Part shown: one piece after another, positions 1 to 12,420 of the stretch
Layout: each line of letters begins with the position of its first letter
How positions within the stretch are numbered: the first letter of the stretch is position 1
DNA from: Macrolepiota albuminosa
Taxonomy: Eukaryota > Basidiomycota > Agaricomycetes > Agaricales > Agaricaceae
Direction: 5' to 3'
DNA length: 64,000 bases
Assembly: GCA_027475525.1 (NCBI GenBank)
Contig: JAMWFC010000010.1
Span: 1-64,000 of the forward strand
Made by a program: the position numbers and the translations under genes
Notes under the pieces: model-generated
Seen by the model: only the letters and a program-made list of their open reading frames with translations
What the model was told of the DNA's origin: nothing
The model's database searches: none

Positions 1-549
1 TCATCCATCACCAACCCCTTCCAATCCCATCCAAAGCCAGGGTGTCAGGTGTCAGTAGTGCTGCCGAAAGCACTTGTTTACAATTGCTAAACCCTCGCAC
101 GAGAAAAAAACGTTCCTGTCCGAAGCATTAACCTTCTAACCTTGGCGGCTAACCCAGCACGCAATGCTCAGTATGTACAAGCTACAATACTGACAAATCA
201 CTGATTGCAAATGTGTTTCTATCCAAAGAATTAACCTTTCAAACCTTGGTAGCTAACCCAGCATGCGATGCTTGATTTACACGTTGAAAAACAAGGCACG
301 GTATCCGAGCTGTGTATCGCATGCTTTGAAATGCTCACACAAGCTCCAAACAACAGGCTAAATGCTTTGAGGTGCTTATACAAGCTCTGGACAATACGTC
401 TCATGCTAGAAATCAAGCCATGTTCTTGAGAACGCTTATACAAGCTCTGAACCACAAATCACATGCTTTGGACTGTTTGAGAACCTTTCAGAACGCTTTT
501 TTGCTTACATAAGCTCTGGACAGCAAGTCACATGCTTTGAAACTGTCTA

Positions 550-852
550 GAACCTTCTAGAACGCTTATACAGCCTCCAGATAACAAGCCACATGCTTTA
601 AAATGCTCACACGCTTATACAAGCTCCGGAACAGCAAGTCACATGCTTCAGAACCTTCCAGAACCTTCCAGAACGCTTATACAAGCTCCTGATAACACGT
701 CACATGCTCAGAATCCAGTCACACAGTTTCAAACACTTATACGAGTCAGATCACATACTGAGAATCAAAGTCACACACTTTGAAATTTAAACACTTATAC
801 AAGCCTCGGAAGACAAGCCACATGCTTCAGAATGTTCTAGAACACTCTGGAA
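550..852 (+). promoter_or_regulatory. Heat-shock-element clusters in the satellite unit (copy 1 shown)
   Basis: At 651-673 there are five alternating GAA/TTC modules, each separated by exactly two bases, which is the canonical binding array for trimeric heat-shock factor. A three-module array lies at 550-562, and at 830-852 there are five modules with one mismatch (CTC for TTC). The same sites repeat every 993 bp through 7803. Heat-shock factor binding to such arrays is established for fungi and animals; that these copies are bound is inference. Confidence 0.7.
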
Positions 853-964
853 TGCTTACATAAGCTCTCCACAGCATACCATACACAGAGAATCAGTTTG
901 CGCAAGCTTGCCATCTTGAAGTCACAGTTACAACTCGTTTACAGCCTTTTCAATACCAATCTAT

Positions 965-970
965 TATAAA
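965..970 (+). promoter_or_regulatory. TATA box of the satellite unit (copy 1 shown)
   Basis: TATAAA lies 113 bp downstream of the last heat-shock module and about 30 bp before the pyrimidine-rich sequence that begins the next unit (994 onward), which would suit a start site. Copies occur every 993 bp. The order of elements resembles a heat-shock promoter; transcription is inferred, not shown. Confidence 0.5.
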
Positions 971-3900
971 TCGCAGCATTCCACCTCTATTATTCATCCA
1001 TCACCAACCCCTTCCAATCCCATCCAAAGCCAGGGTGTCAGGTGTCAGTAGTGCTGCCGAAAGCACTTGTTTACAATTGCTAAACCCTCGCACGAGAAAA
1101 AAACGTTCCTGTCCGAAGCATTAACCTTCTAACCTTGGCGGCTAACCCAGCACGCAATGCTCAGTATGTACAAGCTACAATACTGACAAATCACTGATTG
1201 CAAATGTGTTTCTATCCAAAGAATTAACCTTTCAAACCTTGGTAGCTAACCCAGCATGCGATGCTTGATTTACACGTTGAAAAACAAGGCACGGTATCCG
1301 AGCTGTGTATCGCATGCTTTGAAATGCTCACACAAGCTCCAAACAACAGGCTAAATGCTTTGAGGTGCTTATACAAGCTCTGGACAATACGTCTCATGCT
1401 AGAAATCAAGCCATGTTCTTGAGAACGCTTATACAAGCTCTGAACCACAAATCACATGCTTTGGACTGTTTGAGAACCTTTCAGAACGCTTTTTTGCTTA
1501 CATAAGCTCTGGACAGCAAGTCACATGCTTTGAAACTGTCTAGAACCTTCTAGAACGCTTATACAGCCTCCAGATAACAAGCCACATGCTTTAAAATGCT
1601 CACACGCTTATACAAGCTCCGGAACAGCAAGTCACATGCTTCAGAACCTTCCAGAACCTTCCAGAACGCTTATACAAGCTCCTGATAACACGTCACATGC
1701 TCAGAATCCAGTCACACAGTTTCAAACACTTATACGAGTCAGATCACATACTGAGAATCAAAGTCACACACTTTGAAATTTAAACACTTATACAAGCCTC
1801 GGAAGACAAGCCACATGCTTCAGAATGTTCTAGAACACTCTGGAATGCTTACATAAGCTCTCCACAGCATACCATACACAGAGAATCAGTTTGCGCAAGC
1901 TTGCCATCTTGAAGTCACAGTTACAACTCGTTTACAGCCTTTTCAATACCAATCTATTATAAATCGCAGCATTCCACCTCTATTATTCATCCATCACCAA
2001 CCCCTTCCAATCCCATCCAAAGCCAGGGTGTCAGGTGTCAGTAGTGCTGCCGAAAGCACTTGTTTACAATTGCTAAACCCTCGCACGAGAAAAAAACGTT
2101 CCTGTCCGAAGCATTAACCTTCTAACCTTGGCGGCTAACCCAGCACGCAATGCTCAGTATGTACAAGCTACAATACTGACAAATCACTGATTGCAAATGT
2201 GTTTCTATCCAAAGAATTAACCTTTCAAACCTTGGTAGCTAACCCAGCATGCGATGCTTGATTTACACGTTGAAAAACAAGGCACGGTATCCGAGCTGTG
2301 TATCGCATGCTTTGAAATGCTCACACAAGCTCCAAACAACAGGCTAAATGCTTTGAGGTGCTTATACAAGCTCTGGACAATACGTCTCATGCTAGAAATC
2401 AAGCCATGTTCTTGAGAACGCTTATACAAGCTCTGAACCACAAATCACATGCTTTGGACTGTTTGAGAACCTTTCAGAACGCTTTTTTGCTTACATAAGC
2501 TCTGGACAGCAAGTCACATGCTTTGAAACTGTCTAGAACCTTCTAGAACGCTTATACAGCCTCCAGATAACAAGCCACATGCTTTAAAATGCTCACACGC
2601 TTATACAAGCTCCGGAACAGCAAGTCACATGCTTCAGAACCTTCCAGAACCTTCCAGAACGCTTATACAAGCTCCTGATAACACGTCACATGCTCAGAAT
2701 CCAGTCACACAGTTTCAAACACTTATACGAGTCAGATCACATACTGAGAATCAAAGTCACACACTTTGAAATTTAAACACTTATACAAGCCTCGGAAGAC
2801 AAGCCACATGCTTCAGAATGTTCTAGAACACTCTGGAATGCTTACATAAGCTCTCCACAGCATACCATACACAGAGAATCAGTTTGCGCAAGCTTGCCAT
2901 CTTGAAGTCACAGTTACAACTCGTTTACAGCCTTTTCAATACCAATCTATTATAAATCGCAGCATTCCACCTCTATTATTCATCCATCACCAACCCCTTC
3001 CAATCCCATCCAAAGCCAGGGTGTCAGGTGTCAGTAGTGCTGCCGAAAGCACTTGTTTACAATTGCTAAACCCTCGCACGAGAAAAAAACGTTCCTGTCC
3101 GAAGCATTAACCTTCTAACCTTGGCGGCTAACCCAGCACGCAATGCTCAGTATGTACAAGCTACAATACTGACAAATCACTGATTGCAAATGTGTTTCTA
3201 TCCAAAGAATTAACCTTTCAAACCTTGGTAGCTAACCCAGCATGCGATGCTTGATTTACACGTTGAAAAACAAGGCACGGTATCCGAGCTGTGTATCGCA
3301 TGCTTTGAAATGCTCACACAAGCTCCAAACAACAGGCTAAATGCTTTGAGGTGCTTATACAAGCTCTGGACAATACGTCTCATGCTAGAAATCAAGCCAT
3401 GTTCTTGAGAACGCTTATACAAGCTCTGAACCACAAATCACATGCTTTGGACTGTTTGAGAACCTTTCAGAACGCTTTTTTGCTTACATAAGCTCTGGAC
3501 AGCAAGTCACATGCTTTGAAACTGTCTAGAACCTTCTAGAACGCTTATACAGCCTCCAGATAACAAGCCACATGCTTTAAAATGCTCACACGCTTATACA
3601 AGCTCCGGAACAGCAAGTCACATGCTTCAGAACCTTCCAGAACCTTCCAGAACGCTTATACAAGCTCCTGATAACACGTCACATGCTCAGAATCCAGTCA
3701 CACAGTTTCAAACACTTATACGAGTCAGATCACATACTGAGAATCAAAGTCACACACTTTGAAATTTAAACACTTATACAAGCCTCGGAAGACAAGCCAC
3801 ATGCTTCAGAATGTTCTAGAACACTCTGGAATGCTTACATAAGCTCTCCACAGCATACCATACACAGAGAATCAGTTTGCGCAAGCTTGCCATCTTGAAG

Positions 3901-6900
3901 TCACAGTTACAACTCGTTTACAGCCTTTTCAATACCAATCTATTATAAATCGCAGCATTCCACCTCTATTATTCATCCATCACCAACCCCTTCCAATCCC
4001 ATCCAAAGCCAGGGTGTCAGGTGTCAGTAGTGCTGCCGAAAGCACTTGTTTACAATTGCTAAACCCTCGCACGAGAAAAAAACGTTCCTGTCCGAAGCAT
4101 TAACCTTCTAACCTTGGCGGCTAACCCAGCACGCAATGCTCAGTATGTACAAGCTACAATACTGACAAATCACTGATTGCAAATGTGTTTCTATCCAAAG
4201 AATTAACCTTTCAAACCTTGGTAGCTAACCCAGCATGCGATGCTTGATTTACACGTTGAAAAACAAGGCACGGTATCCGAGCTGTGTATCGCATGCTTTG
4301 AAATGCTCACACAAGCTCCAAACAACAGGCTAAATGCTTTGAGGTGCTTATACAAGCTCTGGACAATACGTCTCATGCTAGAAATCAAGCCATGTTCTTG
4401 AGAACGCTTATACAAGCTCTGAACCACAAATCACATGCTTTGGACTGTTTGAGAACCTTTCAGAACGCTTTTTTGCTTACATAAGCTCTGGACAGCAAGT
4501 CACATGCTTTGAAACTGTCTAGAACCTTCTAGAACGCTTATACAGCCTCCAGATAACAAGCCACATGCTTTAAAATGCTCACACGCTTATACAAGCTCCG
4601 GAACAGCAAGTCACATGCTTCAGAACCTTCCAGAACCTTCCAGAACGCTTATACAAGCTCCTGATAACACGTCACATGCTCAGAATCCAGTCACACAGTT
4701 TCAAACACTTATACGAGTCAGATCACATACTGAGAATCAAAGTCACACACTTTGAAATTTAAACACTTATACAAGCCTCGGAAGACAAGCCACATGCTTC
4801 AGAATGTTCTAGAACACTCTGGAATGCTTACATAAGCTCTCCACAGCATACCATACACAGAGAATCAGTTTGCGCAAGCTTGCCATCTTGAAGTCACAGT
4901 TACAACTCGTTTACAGCCTTTTCAATACCAATCTATTATAAATCGCAGCATTCCACCTCTATTATTCATCCATCACCAACCCCTTCCAATCCCATCCAAA
5001 GCCAGGGTGTCAGGTGTCAGTAGTGCTGCCGAAAGCACTTGTTTACAATTGCTAAACCCTCGCACGAGAAAAAAACGTTCCTGTCCGAAGCATTAACCTT
5101 CTAACCTTGGCGGCTAACCCAGCACGCAATGCTCAGTATGTACAAGCTACAATACTGACAAATCACTGATTGCAAATGTGTTTCTATCCAAAGAATTAAC
5201 CTTTCAAACCTTGGTAGCTAACCCAGCATGCGATGCTTGATTTACACGTTGAAAAACAAGGCACGGTATCCGAGCTGTGTATCGCATGCTTTGAAATGCT
5301 CACACAAGCTCCAAACAACAGGCTAAATGCTTTGAGGTGCTTATACAAGCTCTGGACAATACGTCTCATGCTAGAAATCAAGCCATGTTCTTGAGAACGC
5401 TTATACAAGCTCTGAACCACAAATCACATGCTTTGGACTGTTTGAGAACCTTTCAGAACGCTTTTTTGCTTACATAAGCTCTGGACAGCAAGTCACATGC
5501 TTTGAAACTGTCTAGAACCTTCTAGAACGCTTATACAGCCTCCAGATAACAAGCCACATGCTTTAAAATGCTCACACGCTTATACAAGCTCCGGAACAGC
5601 AAGTCACATGCTTCAGAACCTTCCAGAACCTTCCAGAACGCTTATACAAGCTCCTGATAACACGTCACATGCTCAGAATCCAGTCACACAGTTTCAAACA
5701 CTTATACGAGTCAGATCACATACTGAGAATCAAAGTCACACACTTTGAAATTTAAACACTTATACAAGCCTCGGAAGACAAGCCACATGCTTCAGAATGT
5801 TCTAGAACACTCTGGAATGCTTACATAAGCTCTCCACAGCATACCATACACAGAGAATCAGTTTGCGCAAGCTTGCCATCTTGAAGTCACAGTTACAACT
5901 CGTTTACAGCCTTTTCAATACCAATCTATTATAAATCGCAGCATTCCACCTCTATTATTCATCCATCACCAACCCCTTCCAATCCCATCCAAAGCCAGGG
6001 TGTCAGGTGTCAGTAGTGCTGCCGAAAGCACTTGTTTACAATTGCTAAACCCTCGCACGAGAAAAAAACGTTCCTGTCCGAAGCATTAACCTTCTAACCT
6101 TGGCGGCTAACCCAGCACGCAATGCTCAGTATGTACAAGCTACAATACTGACAAATCACTGATTGCAAATGTGTTTCTATCCAAAGAATTAACCTTTCAA
6201 ACCTTGGTAGCTAACCCAGCATGCGATGCTTGATTTACACGTTGAAAAACAAGGCACGGTATCCGAGCTGTGTATCGCATGCTTTGAAATGCTCACACAA
6301 GCTCCAAACAACAGGCTAAATGCTTTGAGGTGCTTATACAAGCTCTGGACAATACGTCTCATGCTAGAAATCAAGCCATGTTCTTGAGAACGCTTATACA
6401 AGCTCTGAACCACAAATCACATGCTTTGGACTGTTTGAGAACCTTTCAGAACGCTTTTTTGCTTACATAAGCTCTGGACAGCAAGTCACATGCTTTGAAA
6501 CTGTCTAGAACCTTCTAGAACGCTTATACAGCCTCCAGATAACAAGCCACATGCTTTAAAATGCTCACACGCTTATACAAGCTCCGGAACAGCAAGTCAC
6601 ATGCTTCAGAACCTTCCAGAACCTTCCAGAACGCTTATACAAGCTCCTGATAACACGTCACATGCTCAGAATCCAGTCACACAGTTTCAAACACTTATAC
6701 GAGTCAGATCACATACTGAGAATCAAAGTCACACACTTTGAAATTTAAACACTTATACAAGCCTCGGAAGACAAGCCACATGCTTCAGAATGTTCTAGAA
6801 CACTCTGGAATGCTTACATAAGCTCTCCACAGCATACCATACACAGAGAATCAGTTTGCGCAAGCTTGCCATCTTGAAGTCACAGTTACAACTCGTTTAC

Positions 6901-7915
6901 AGCCTTTTCAATACCAATCTATTATAAATCGCAGCATTCCACCTCTATTATTCATCCATCACCAACCCCTTCCAATCCCATCCAAAGCCAGGGTGTCAGG
7001 TGTCAGTAGTGCTGCCGAAAGCACTTGTTTACAATTGCTAAACCCTCGCACGAGAAAAAAACGTTCCTGTCCGAAGCATTAACCTTCTAACCTTGGCGGC
7101 TAACCCAGCACGCAATGCTCAGTATGTACAAGCTACAATACTGACAAATCACTGATTGCAAATGTGTTTCTATCCAAAGAATTAACCTTTCAAACCTTGG
7201 TAGCTAACCCAGCATGCGATGCTTGATTTACACGTTGAAAAACAAGGCACGGTATCCGAGCTGTGTATCGCATGCTTTGAAATGCTCACACAAGCTCCAA
7301 ACAACAGGCTAAATGCTTTGAGGTGCTTATACAAGCTCTGGACAATACGTCTCATGCTAGAAATCAAGCCATGTTCTTGAGAACGCTTATACAAGCTCTG
7401 AACCACAAATCACATGCTTTGGACTGTTTGAGAACCTTTCAGAACGCTTTTTTGCTTACATAAGCTCTGGACAGCAAGTCACATGCTTTGAAACTGTCTA
7501 GAACCTTCTAGAACGCTTATACAGCCTCCAGATAACAAGCCACATGCTTTAAAATGCTCACACGCTTATACAAGCTCCGGAACAGCAAGTCACATGCTTC
7601 AGAACCTTCCAGAACCTTCCAGAACGCTTATACAAGCTCCTGATAACACGTCACATGCTCAGAATCCAGTCACACAGTTTCAAACACTTATACGAGTCAG
7701 ATCACATACTGAGAATCAAAGTCACACACTTTGAAATTTAAACACTTATACAAGCCTCGGAAGACAAGCCACATGCTTCAGAATGTTCTAGAACACTCTG
7801 GAATGCTTACATAAGCTCTCCACAGCATACCATACACAGAGAATCAGTTTGCGCAAGCTTGCCATCTTGAAGTCACAGTTACAACTCGTTTACAGCCTTT
7901 TCAATACCAATCTAT

Positions 7916-7921
7916 TATAAA
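7916..7921 (+). promoter_or_regulatory. Last satellite TATA box, pointing out of the array
   Basis: This is the TATA box of copy 8. Its predicted start site lies at the truncated ninth copy, so a transcript would run into unique sequence after 8021. The heat-shock modules of copy 8 are at 7501-7803. Confidence 0.45.
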
Positions 7922-8021
7922 TCGCAGCATTCCACCTCTATTATTCATCCATCACCAACCCCTTCCAATCCCATCCAAAGCCAGGGTGTCAGGTGTCAGT
8001 AGTGCTGCCGAAAGCACTTGT

Positions 8022-8397
8022 CACAGATTTAAGGTTTGCCTGGGAATGTCTTTCTTAATCTGGTAACAGCTATATTTTCTCTTATAATCCAAATTATTCA
8101 TTCAGGCATTGTTTCTATTGATGTTAACAAGGCTTTTTTGAACATTATCAGAGCTATAGACATACGACATGTAGCTGAACACGATCACATGGAACGTGTT
8201 TTGTACCGACCTCTCGACGCGTGTTATTATTTGTCCATATTTAACAGCACTCTTTCTTGCGCGCTTTCAATGCTGCAGTAGTACTCAGTGTTGAAATGTG
8301 TGCCGTCTTCAGTGCATGTATGATATACTCTTTTCATGGTGTGCCTGTTCCTTCTACGAAAACAGTACCTTAGACTCATCATTCATCTTTCTTTTCA
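8022..8397. other. Unassigned sequence next to the array
   Basis: Several overlapping short frames exist but none shows a recognisable family motif. No gene, tRNA or repeat copy found elsewhere in the window was seen here. Confidence 0.4.
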
Positions 8398-8429
8398 GTC
8401 CCGTGGTAGGTTCGAGTCCTTCCCGGGAC
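8398..8429 (+). other. tRNA acceptor/T-arm-like minihelix with B box
   Basis: GTCCCG at 8398-8403 pairs with CGGGAC at 8424-8429. Inside is a T-stem (GTAGG with CCTTC, one mismatch) closing a seven-base TTCGAGT loop, with one bulged T. GGTTCGAGTCC at 8409-8419 is a perfect Pol III B box. There is no room for D and anticodon arms, so it is not a complete tRNA. It belongs to the family also seen at 13251, 31525 and 55870. Confidence 0.6.
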
Positions 8430-9219
8430 ATTTCGAGGCTCGCACTTCTTTCAGTTTTTTCAACACACAACGAATATATCACTGTATACTTATGCGGTCC
8501 ACATATTCTTCCGATCATCAAGTGGCGCACATGTTCGACTCGTACAGCACCTCTTTCGACTCTTTGCGAAGTCGATAACATCTCAAGCCCCAACTCGTCG
8601 GTTTTATCCCATCATTTCCATAAACTTTCGAGATCGACAACGGTACAGCCCTCCAACGTCAATCATTAAGAGATATTCGGACGTCAAAGGACGAGGAAAC
8701 AGATCGAGAAACTGCTTAACGTGCTTTCAAATTCCGCAGATTATTCACGACATTATCCATATCGTGATTCCACCCGCCACTCCATTCGAGTTCCTTCCAC
8801 CGGCCAAATTGGTATAACACGGAAGAAACGTCAACAAAGTTATGCTGCAATGGCGAGGATGAGACTGCCCTGATACGGGCACAGACTGTACATTAGGGAC
8901 AGGAACGGAAAGAACAGGATGAGCAGAGGGAGGGAGGGAGCGGAGCGTGGATGGTCTGGGGAAGGGGAACGGACAAGAATTATGATAGGAAGAGGATGGA
9001 TATGAGTTTGTTTCCTGGATGGGCGTATGCGAAGGCGTTGGCGTTGAGGATTGCGGAGGGGTGAGTGTTCAGTTTCCCTCTTATTTATTATCTTCCCTCC
9101 CCTTTGCTTTCTCTGGGATGTGGGACGTTGACGTGTATATATTTACAGTATAACGTGAACTCTACATCTCCTAGCGCAAAGGCGCTGGAAGAAGCTATAC
9201 AATCATTTCCAGAGGTCGT
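8430..9219. other. Degenerate sequence without a recognised gene
   Basis: It holds a purine-rich patch of GGGA-type repeats around 8925-8945 and short open frames. A short phrase near 9003 that opens with ATG and ends at a GTGAGT donor may be the 5-prime scrap of a gene, but its family is not recognisable. Confidence 0.35.
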
Positions 9220-9705
9220 AGGGCTTACATACTCCTTTCCCTCTTCTCCACTGCCCAATTGCTGGACATTGTGAATGTCACTGCTCCCATCATCGCGCTG
9301 CCACAAGTGGAGGACCTTGGTTTCGTCATCTCCGAGAGCCAATGGGTTTTGTTTGCATACACACTGACGTTTGGTGCATTTCTCCTCGCAGTGAGTTAAC
9401 CTTGAATATTTAGTTTTTTTGATCGACAAGTATAAACGGGGGACACTTGTAGGGAGGTCGATTCAATGCCGTGGCGCTTTTCATTTGTGGCCTCATGACG
9501 GTCGGACTGGGATACATCATTAGCGGATTCGCAATCAATGGCCCGATGCTGTTTGTCATTCGAGCCTTACAGGGAATTGGTGTGTTGTGTGTGTGTATGT
9601 GAAGCATTGTACTAGTCTGGTCTGACATCTCCTCGAGGTGCTGCGTTCACGGTTCCGTCTGCGATCACACCACTCCTTTGCGGATAAACTGGAAGTTGCT
9701 CTGCC
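9220..9705 (+). pseudogene. DHA2-type MFS drug:proton antiporter, N-terminal fragment
   Basis: Three exon-like pieces encode the first membrane segments of a fungal 14-TMS multidrug transporter. The first (about 9226-9389) reads AQLLDIVNVTAPIIALP and then SQWVLFAYTLTFGAFLLA. The second (9453-9581) reads GGRFNAVALF through FVIRALQGIG. The third (9638 onward) reads AAFTVPSAIT and then hits TAA at about 9684. The phrases LLDIVNVT, YTLTFGAFLLAGGR and RALQGIGAA are hallmarks of this family, which exports toxic compounds across the plasma membrane. Both introns have GT-AG ends and stay in frame, so this was once a real gene. About three quarters of the protein, including all C-terminal segments, is absent. 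Start and exact exon ends are approximate. Confidence 0.75.
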
Positions 9706-11319
9706 TGGGTATACCCTCTCGCATCAGAGCTTCCGCGTTTATACAGATGTCGGGTACGTCGTCCTTTTCTTATCCATACCGCAAATCACAATGTTAACGT
9801 AACACTGGTGCTACAAAGAAACCTCTCACCCTCACACGCAGCACTACAAGCTCTAGCGCACATGTACACTACCACTCCTCCGAACCTTTGAAGGACCCCT
9901 CATCCTCTTTCCTCCCTTCTTGGTTCCCCTCTACAACTACCGACCTCTTTCCCTCTCTGCCTACATGTTCTCCGGCGCACAGCCTCCTGTCTCTCCTCTC
10001 CAACGTGGAGATACAGCGCACACTGGTCCGGCACATTATGGTTCTCGAAGGAACGCACCGGCGTCTGCTGAGCTTTTTGCCGAAAGATATTTTGACCGGT
10101 CAGTCGGGGATTGGCCTGTGACCCCGTGCCACCGGGGACTAGCGTGAGTCGTCACGATGATGTCTACTTTGAAGGGGTAGAAGACGTATTGGCCGTGGAG
10201 TGGGAGAGGGGGAAGACGCGGTGGAGGCGGTGCAGTGGATGAGGAGGATGGGAGGATGCTGGAGATAACATTCGGGATCGCGCGGTGAGGGAAAGGGTTC
10301 TGGTGAGTGCTTATATTCTGTGTCTGGTTTTTGCGAGGATTAGATGCTGACACGCGGAATATGTAGCAATCTTTGAGAGGGTTGAGAGGGCAGTTCCCTG
10401 GTGGCCTTCGGGAGGTGCTTCAGAGGATTGGGCTGGAGGCGGTGGAGGATGTGTTGGGACAGGTACAGGGATTGATTGTCTAGCGTGAGTCGCTACTATG
10501 ATGTCTACTTAAATATCATTCTTTCATGCGGACCTTCCAGGCTGGTTCGTTTTGTTCTTTTCTTTTCGCCTCAAACTTCAAAAACACGTTGCCTGACGTG
10601 TACTGTTTCCCAAGTCCCGGCTTAGTGCAGCAAGGGGCAGGATGTCGCACCTGGCCTGAGTCCTCGCGCGTTCGACTCGTGCAGGAAGTTGTTTCTCTCC
10701 CCTAGTCCCCCTCAGTTTCACTTCTACATTGGACAATGATTCTTCTACGAAGACCTCCGAACTCGAAGCAACTACCGTACTGCCCTCCAACGTCTGCTCC
10801 GACGTTCCGTCTCACAGAGAGGCGCAACCACCTCCGAACTCGAAGCAACTACCGTACTGCCCTCCAACGTCTGCTCCGACGTTCCGTCTCACAGAGAGGC
10901 GCAACCCACTGCGGCGCCTGCACGACATTCCCAAAATCCGATATTGCAGGAAACCAAAATTCCTCCAACGGAAACTCCCTCTTCCCCTCCTTCTCTGCAC
11001 TACCACCCCTGCCTTTCACCTTTCCTAACCTCGACAAACTCCTGATGCTCCCCGGCCTCTTCAATATCGCATTGGCAAGCACCTCGTCCAACCTCTCTTC
11101 CTCCTCTCCCATTCCATCTCCGTCTCCATCCCTATACCCTTCCCTGGGTTCACCAGTCATCACTGCACCCGTACCCAATTGTACACCAGCGACAGCGCCC
11201 ACTCACCCATCCCCGCCTTCCTCCCAAACGCCAAACGGTCCTCCAGCGTTCCTAGTCCTCCTCCCTCTTTCCCCCTCCCCCTCCGCGAAACTCTCACACT
11301 CTCCCTCAAGCTCCGGCGA
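9706..11319. other. Gene-poor stretch with short low-complexity coding scraps
   Basis: Short phrases such as the one at about 9990-10120 (VEIQRTLVRHIMVLEGTHRR) and a leucine- and glycine-rich phrase ending in a stop near 10484 look protein-derived but are not recognisable. A 57-bp direct repeat (CTCCGAACTCGAAGCAAC and following) sits at about 10748 and 10831. From 10990 the sequence is C-rich and encodes only Ser/Pro-rich low-complexity text on the plus strand. I see no intact gene. Confidence 0.4.
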
Positions 11320-12420
11320 TTCAAACCCAACACTCCTCGTCTCCTTTCCACCACTCCCCTCCTGGCTCCACAGCGCCCATGCCCGTCCCAACACCAACCC
11401 CAGTCCCAGCGCCCAGCCCATAACCCACAGCAGCCGCAGCCGCAGCCGCAGCCGCAGGCATAGACGCAAACATCATCGAATACGACCCCTGCGGCGACTG
11501 CATCAGGGACGCAGGGTACCCGCCTGGCACTGGATAAAACGACGACGGGTGCAGGCTGTGGCCGTGGCCGTGGAACAGCATTGTTGGTGAGAGCAGGATC
11601 GTCTTGAGGAGCATCTGTGCCTGCGCCGACTGGATGTGCAGATGCGGGTGTTGAGGCGGGGAGTGCGGGCTTGAGGTCGGCAGTAAAAAGGTCGCGTATC
11701 CATTCAATGAGGGGCGAGGTGTGGGAGAGGCGCCGTTCGTCCCGTTTGTGCTGGACGGGGAAGGTATGTGATGGGAGGCAGGCTGCTGAGTGGACAGTAT
11801 GAGCCAGCAGTGCAAGTATGAAACGATTTTCTTGTATTTAACACTAGTACGCCAATACAATACAATACAATACATGTATCCACGGGTGCTTCCAGAGCCC
11901 CCACGCACGAGCAACAAAGAAACGAACGAACGAAGAAACAAACGAGTGGCTGGCTATATATTGGATAGGGAACCCTATGGACGGTAATACGGCTGTCCCC
12001 TCCTGCCCGTGTCCCTGTGAGGGAGACGAATACAAGTTCAATGCGAGTTATACGCCGTGTCCTGCGGATAAGAATGTGCGTGGGCATAATGCGGGTGCGC
12101 ATACGCAGCGGCAGGAAGGCACGTGTCGTAGTCGTAACCATGTGCATACCCCGGTGGTCGTGGTGTTGGATGTGATGTTCGTGACAACGGTAGACGGCCG
12201 AGCTGATGAGCTAGAGGGTGCGGTGGAGGAAGTCGAGCTACGAGTGCTAGTGGTGGTAATGGGACTGGGACTCCTTGTAGAATTGTTGGTAGTGGGAACG
12301 GCAGGCGGCGGCCACTGGGAGCTTGCGTGGCGGAGGTCACGGACGATGGCGGTGGTGGCGGTGGTGGAGATGATGCCACGGGGAAAGACGCTGTCCTTGC
12401 TTATACAATGTGGGTGAAGA
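11320..12420 (-). pseudogene. Remnant of a Pro/Ala/His/Tyr-rich protein (copy 1)
   Basis: On the minus strand, phrases such as PPGYAHGYDYD and HPHYAHAHSYPQDTAY (about 12060-12180) and HSLHPSSFYPVPGGYPAS followed by a poly-alanine run and a glycine-rich tract (about 11420-11600) look like the disordered region of a fungal regulator or RNA-binding protein. The frame changes several times between 11650 and 12000, where a CAATA repeat and stops intervene, so it is not functional as it stands. The same sequence recurs at 53985-55045 and, diverged, at 57830-58460, making three copies. No folded domain is visible and no family is assigned. Confidence 0.45.

Larger units (their letters stand above)
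1..8021 (+). repeat. 993-bp satellite array, eight full copies plus a 77-bp ninth start
   Basis: The unit beginning TCATCCATCACCAACC at 1 recurs at 994, 1987, 2980, 3973, 4966, 5959, 6952 and 7945, always 993 bp apart. The eight full copies look identical by eye, so homogenisation or duplication is recent, or the assembly has copied one read. Within a unit, roughly 340-860 is itself made of diverged subrepeats containing CTTATACAAGCTC and CACATGCTT. The ninth copy stops at about 8021, where the unit would continue TTTACAATTG but the sequence reads CACAGATTT. A 74-codon reverse-strand frame repeats in each copy but has no protein-like character. Satellite arrays of this kind are typical of centromeric, subtelomeric or knob heterochromatin; which one cannot be told here. 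Confidence 0.97.

Noticed and set aside
231..455. 74-codon reverse-strand frame repeated in every satellite unit
   Set aside because: It repeats only because the DNA repeats. It overlaps the subrepeats, has no recognisable fold and no splice context.
1..8021. Telomeric or subtelomeric telomere-repeat tract
   Set aside because: Only scattered CTAACCC-like words occur; there is no tandem TTAGGG or CCCTAA array.
1..8021. CRISPR-like array
   Set aside because: The repeat is 993 bp with no unique spacers, and the organism is a fungus.
8398..8429. A complete tRNA gene at the B-box sites
   Set aside because: The partner acceptor strand lies immediately beside the T arm, leaving no room for D and anticodon arms, and no A box is found upstream at the other copies either.
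10736..11590. 284-codon plus-strand frame
   Set aside because: It is Ser/Pro low-complexity text, antisense to a more protein-like poly-Ala/Gly region. The length is explained by C-rich composition.
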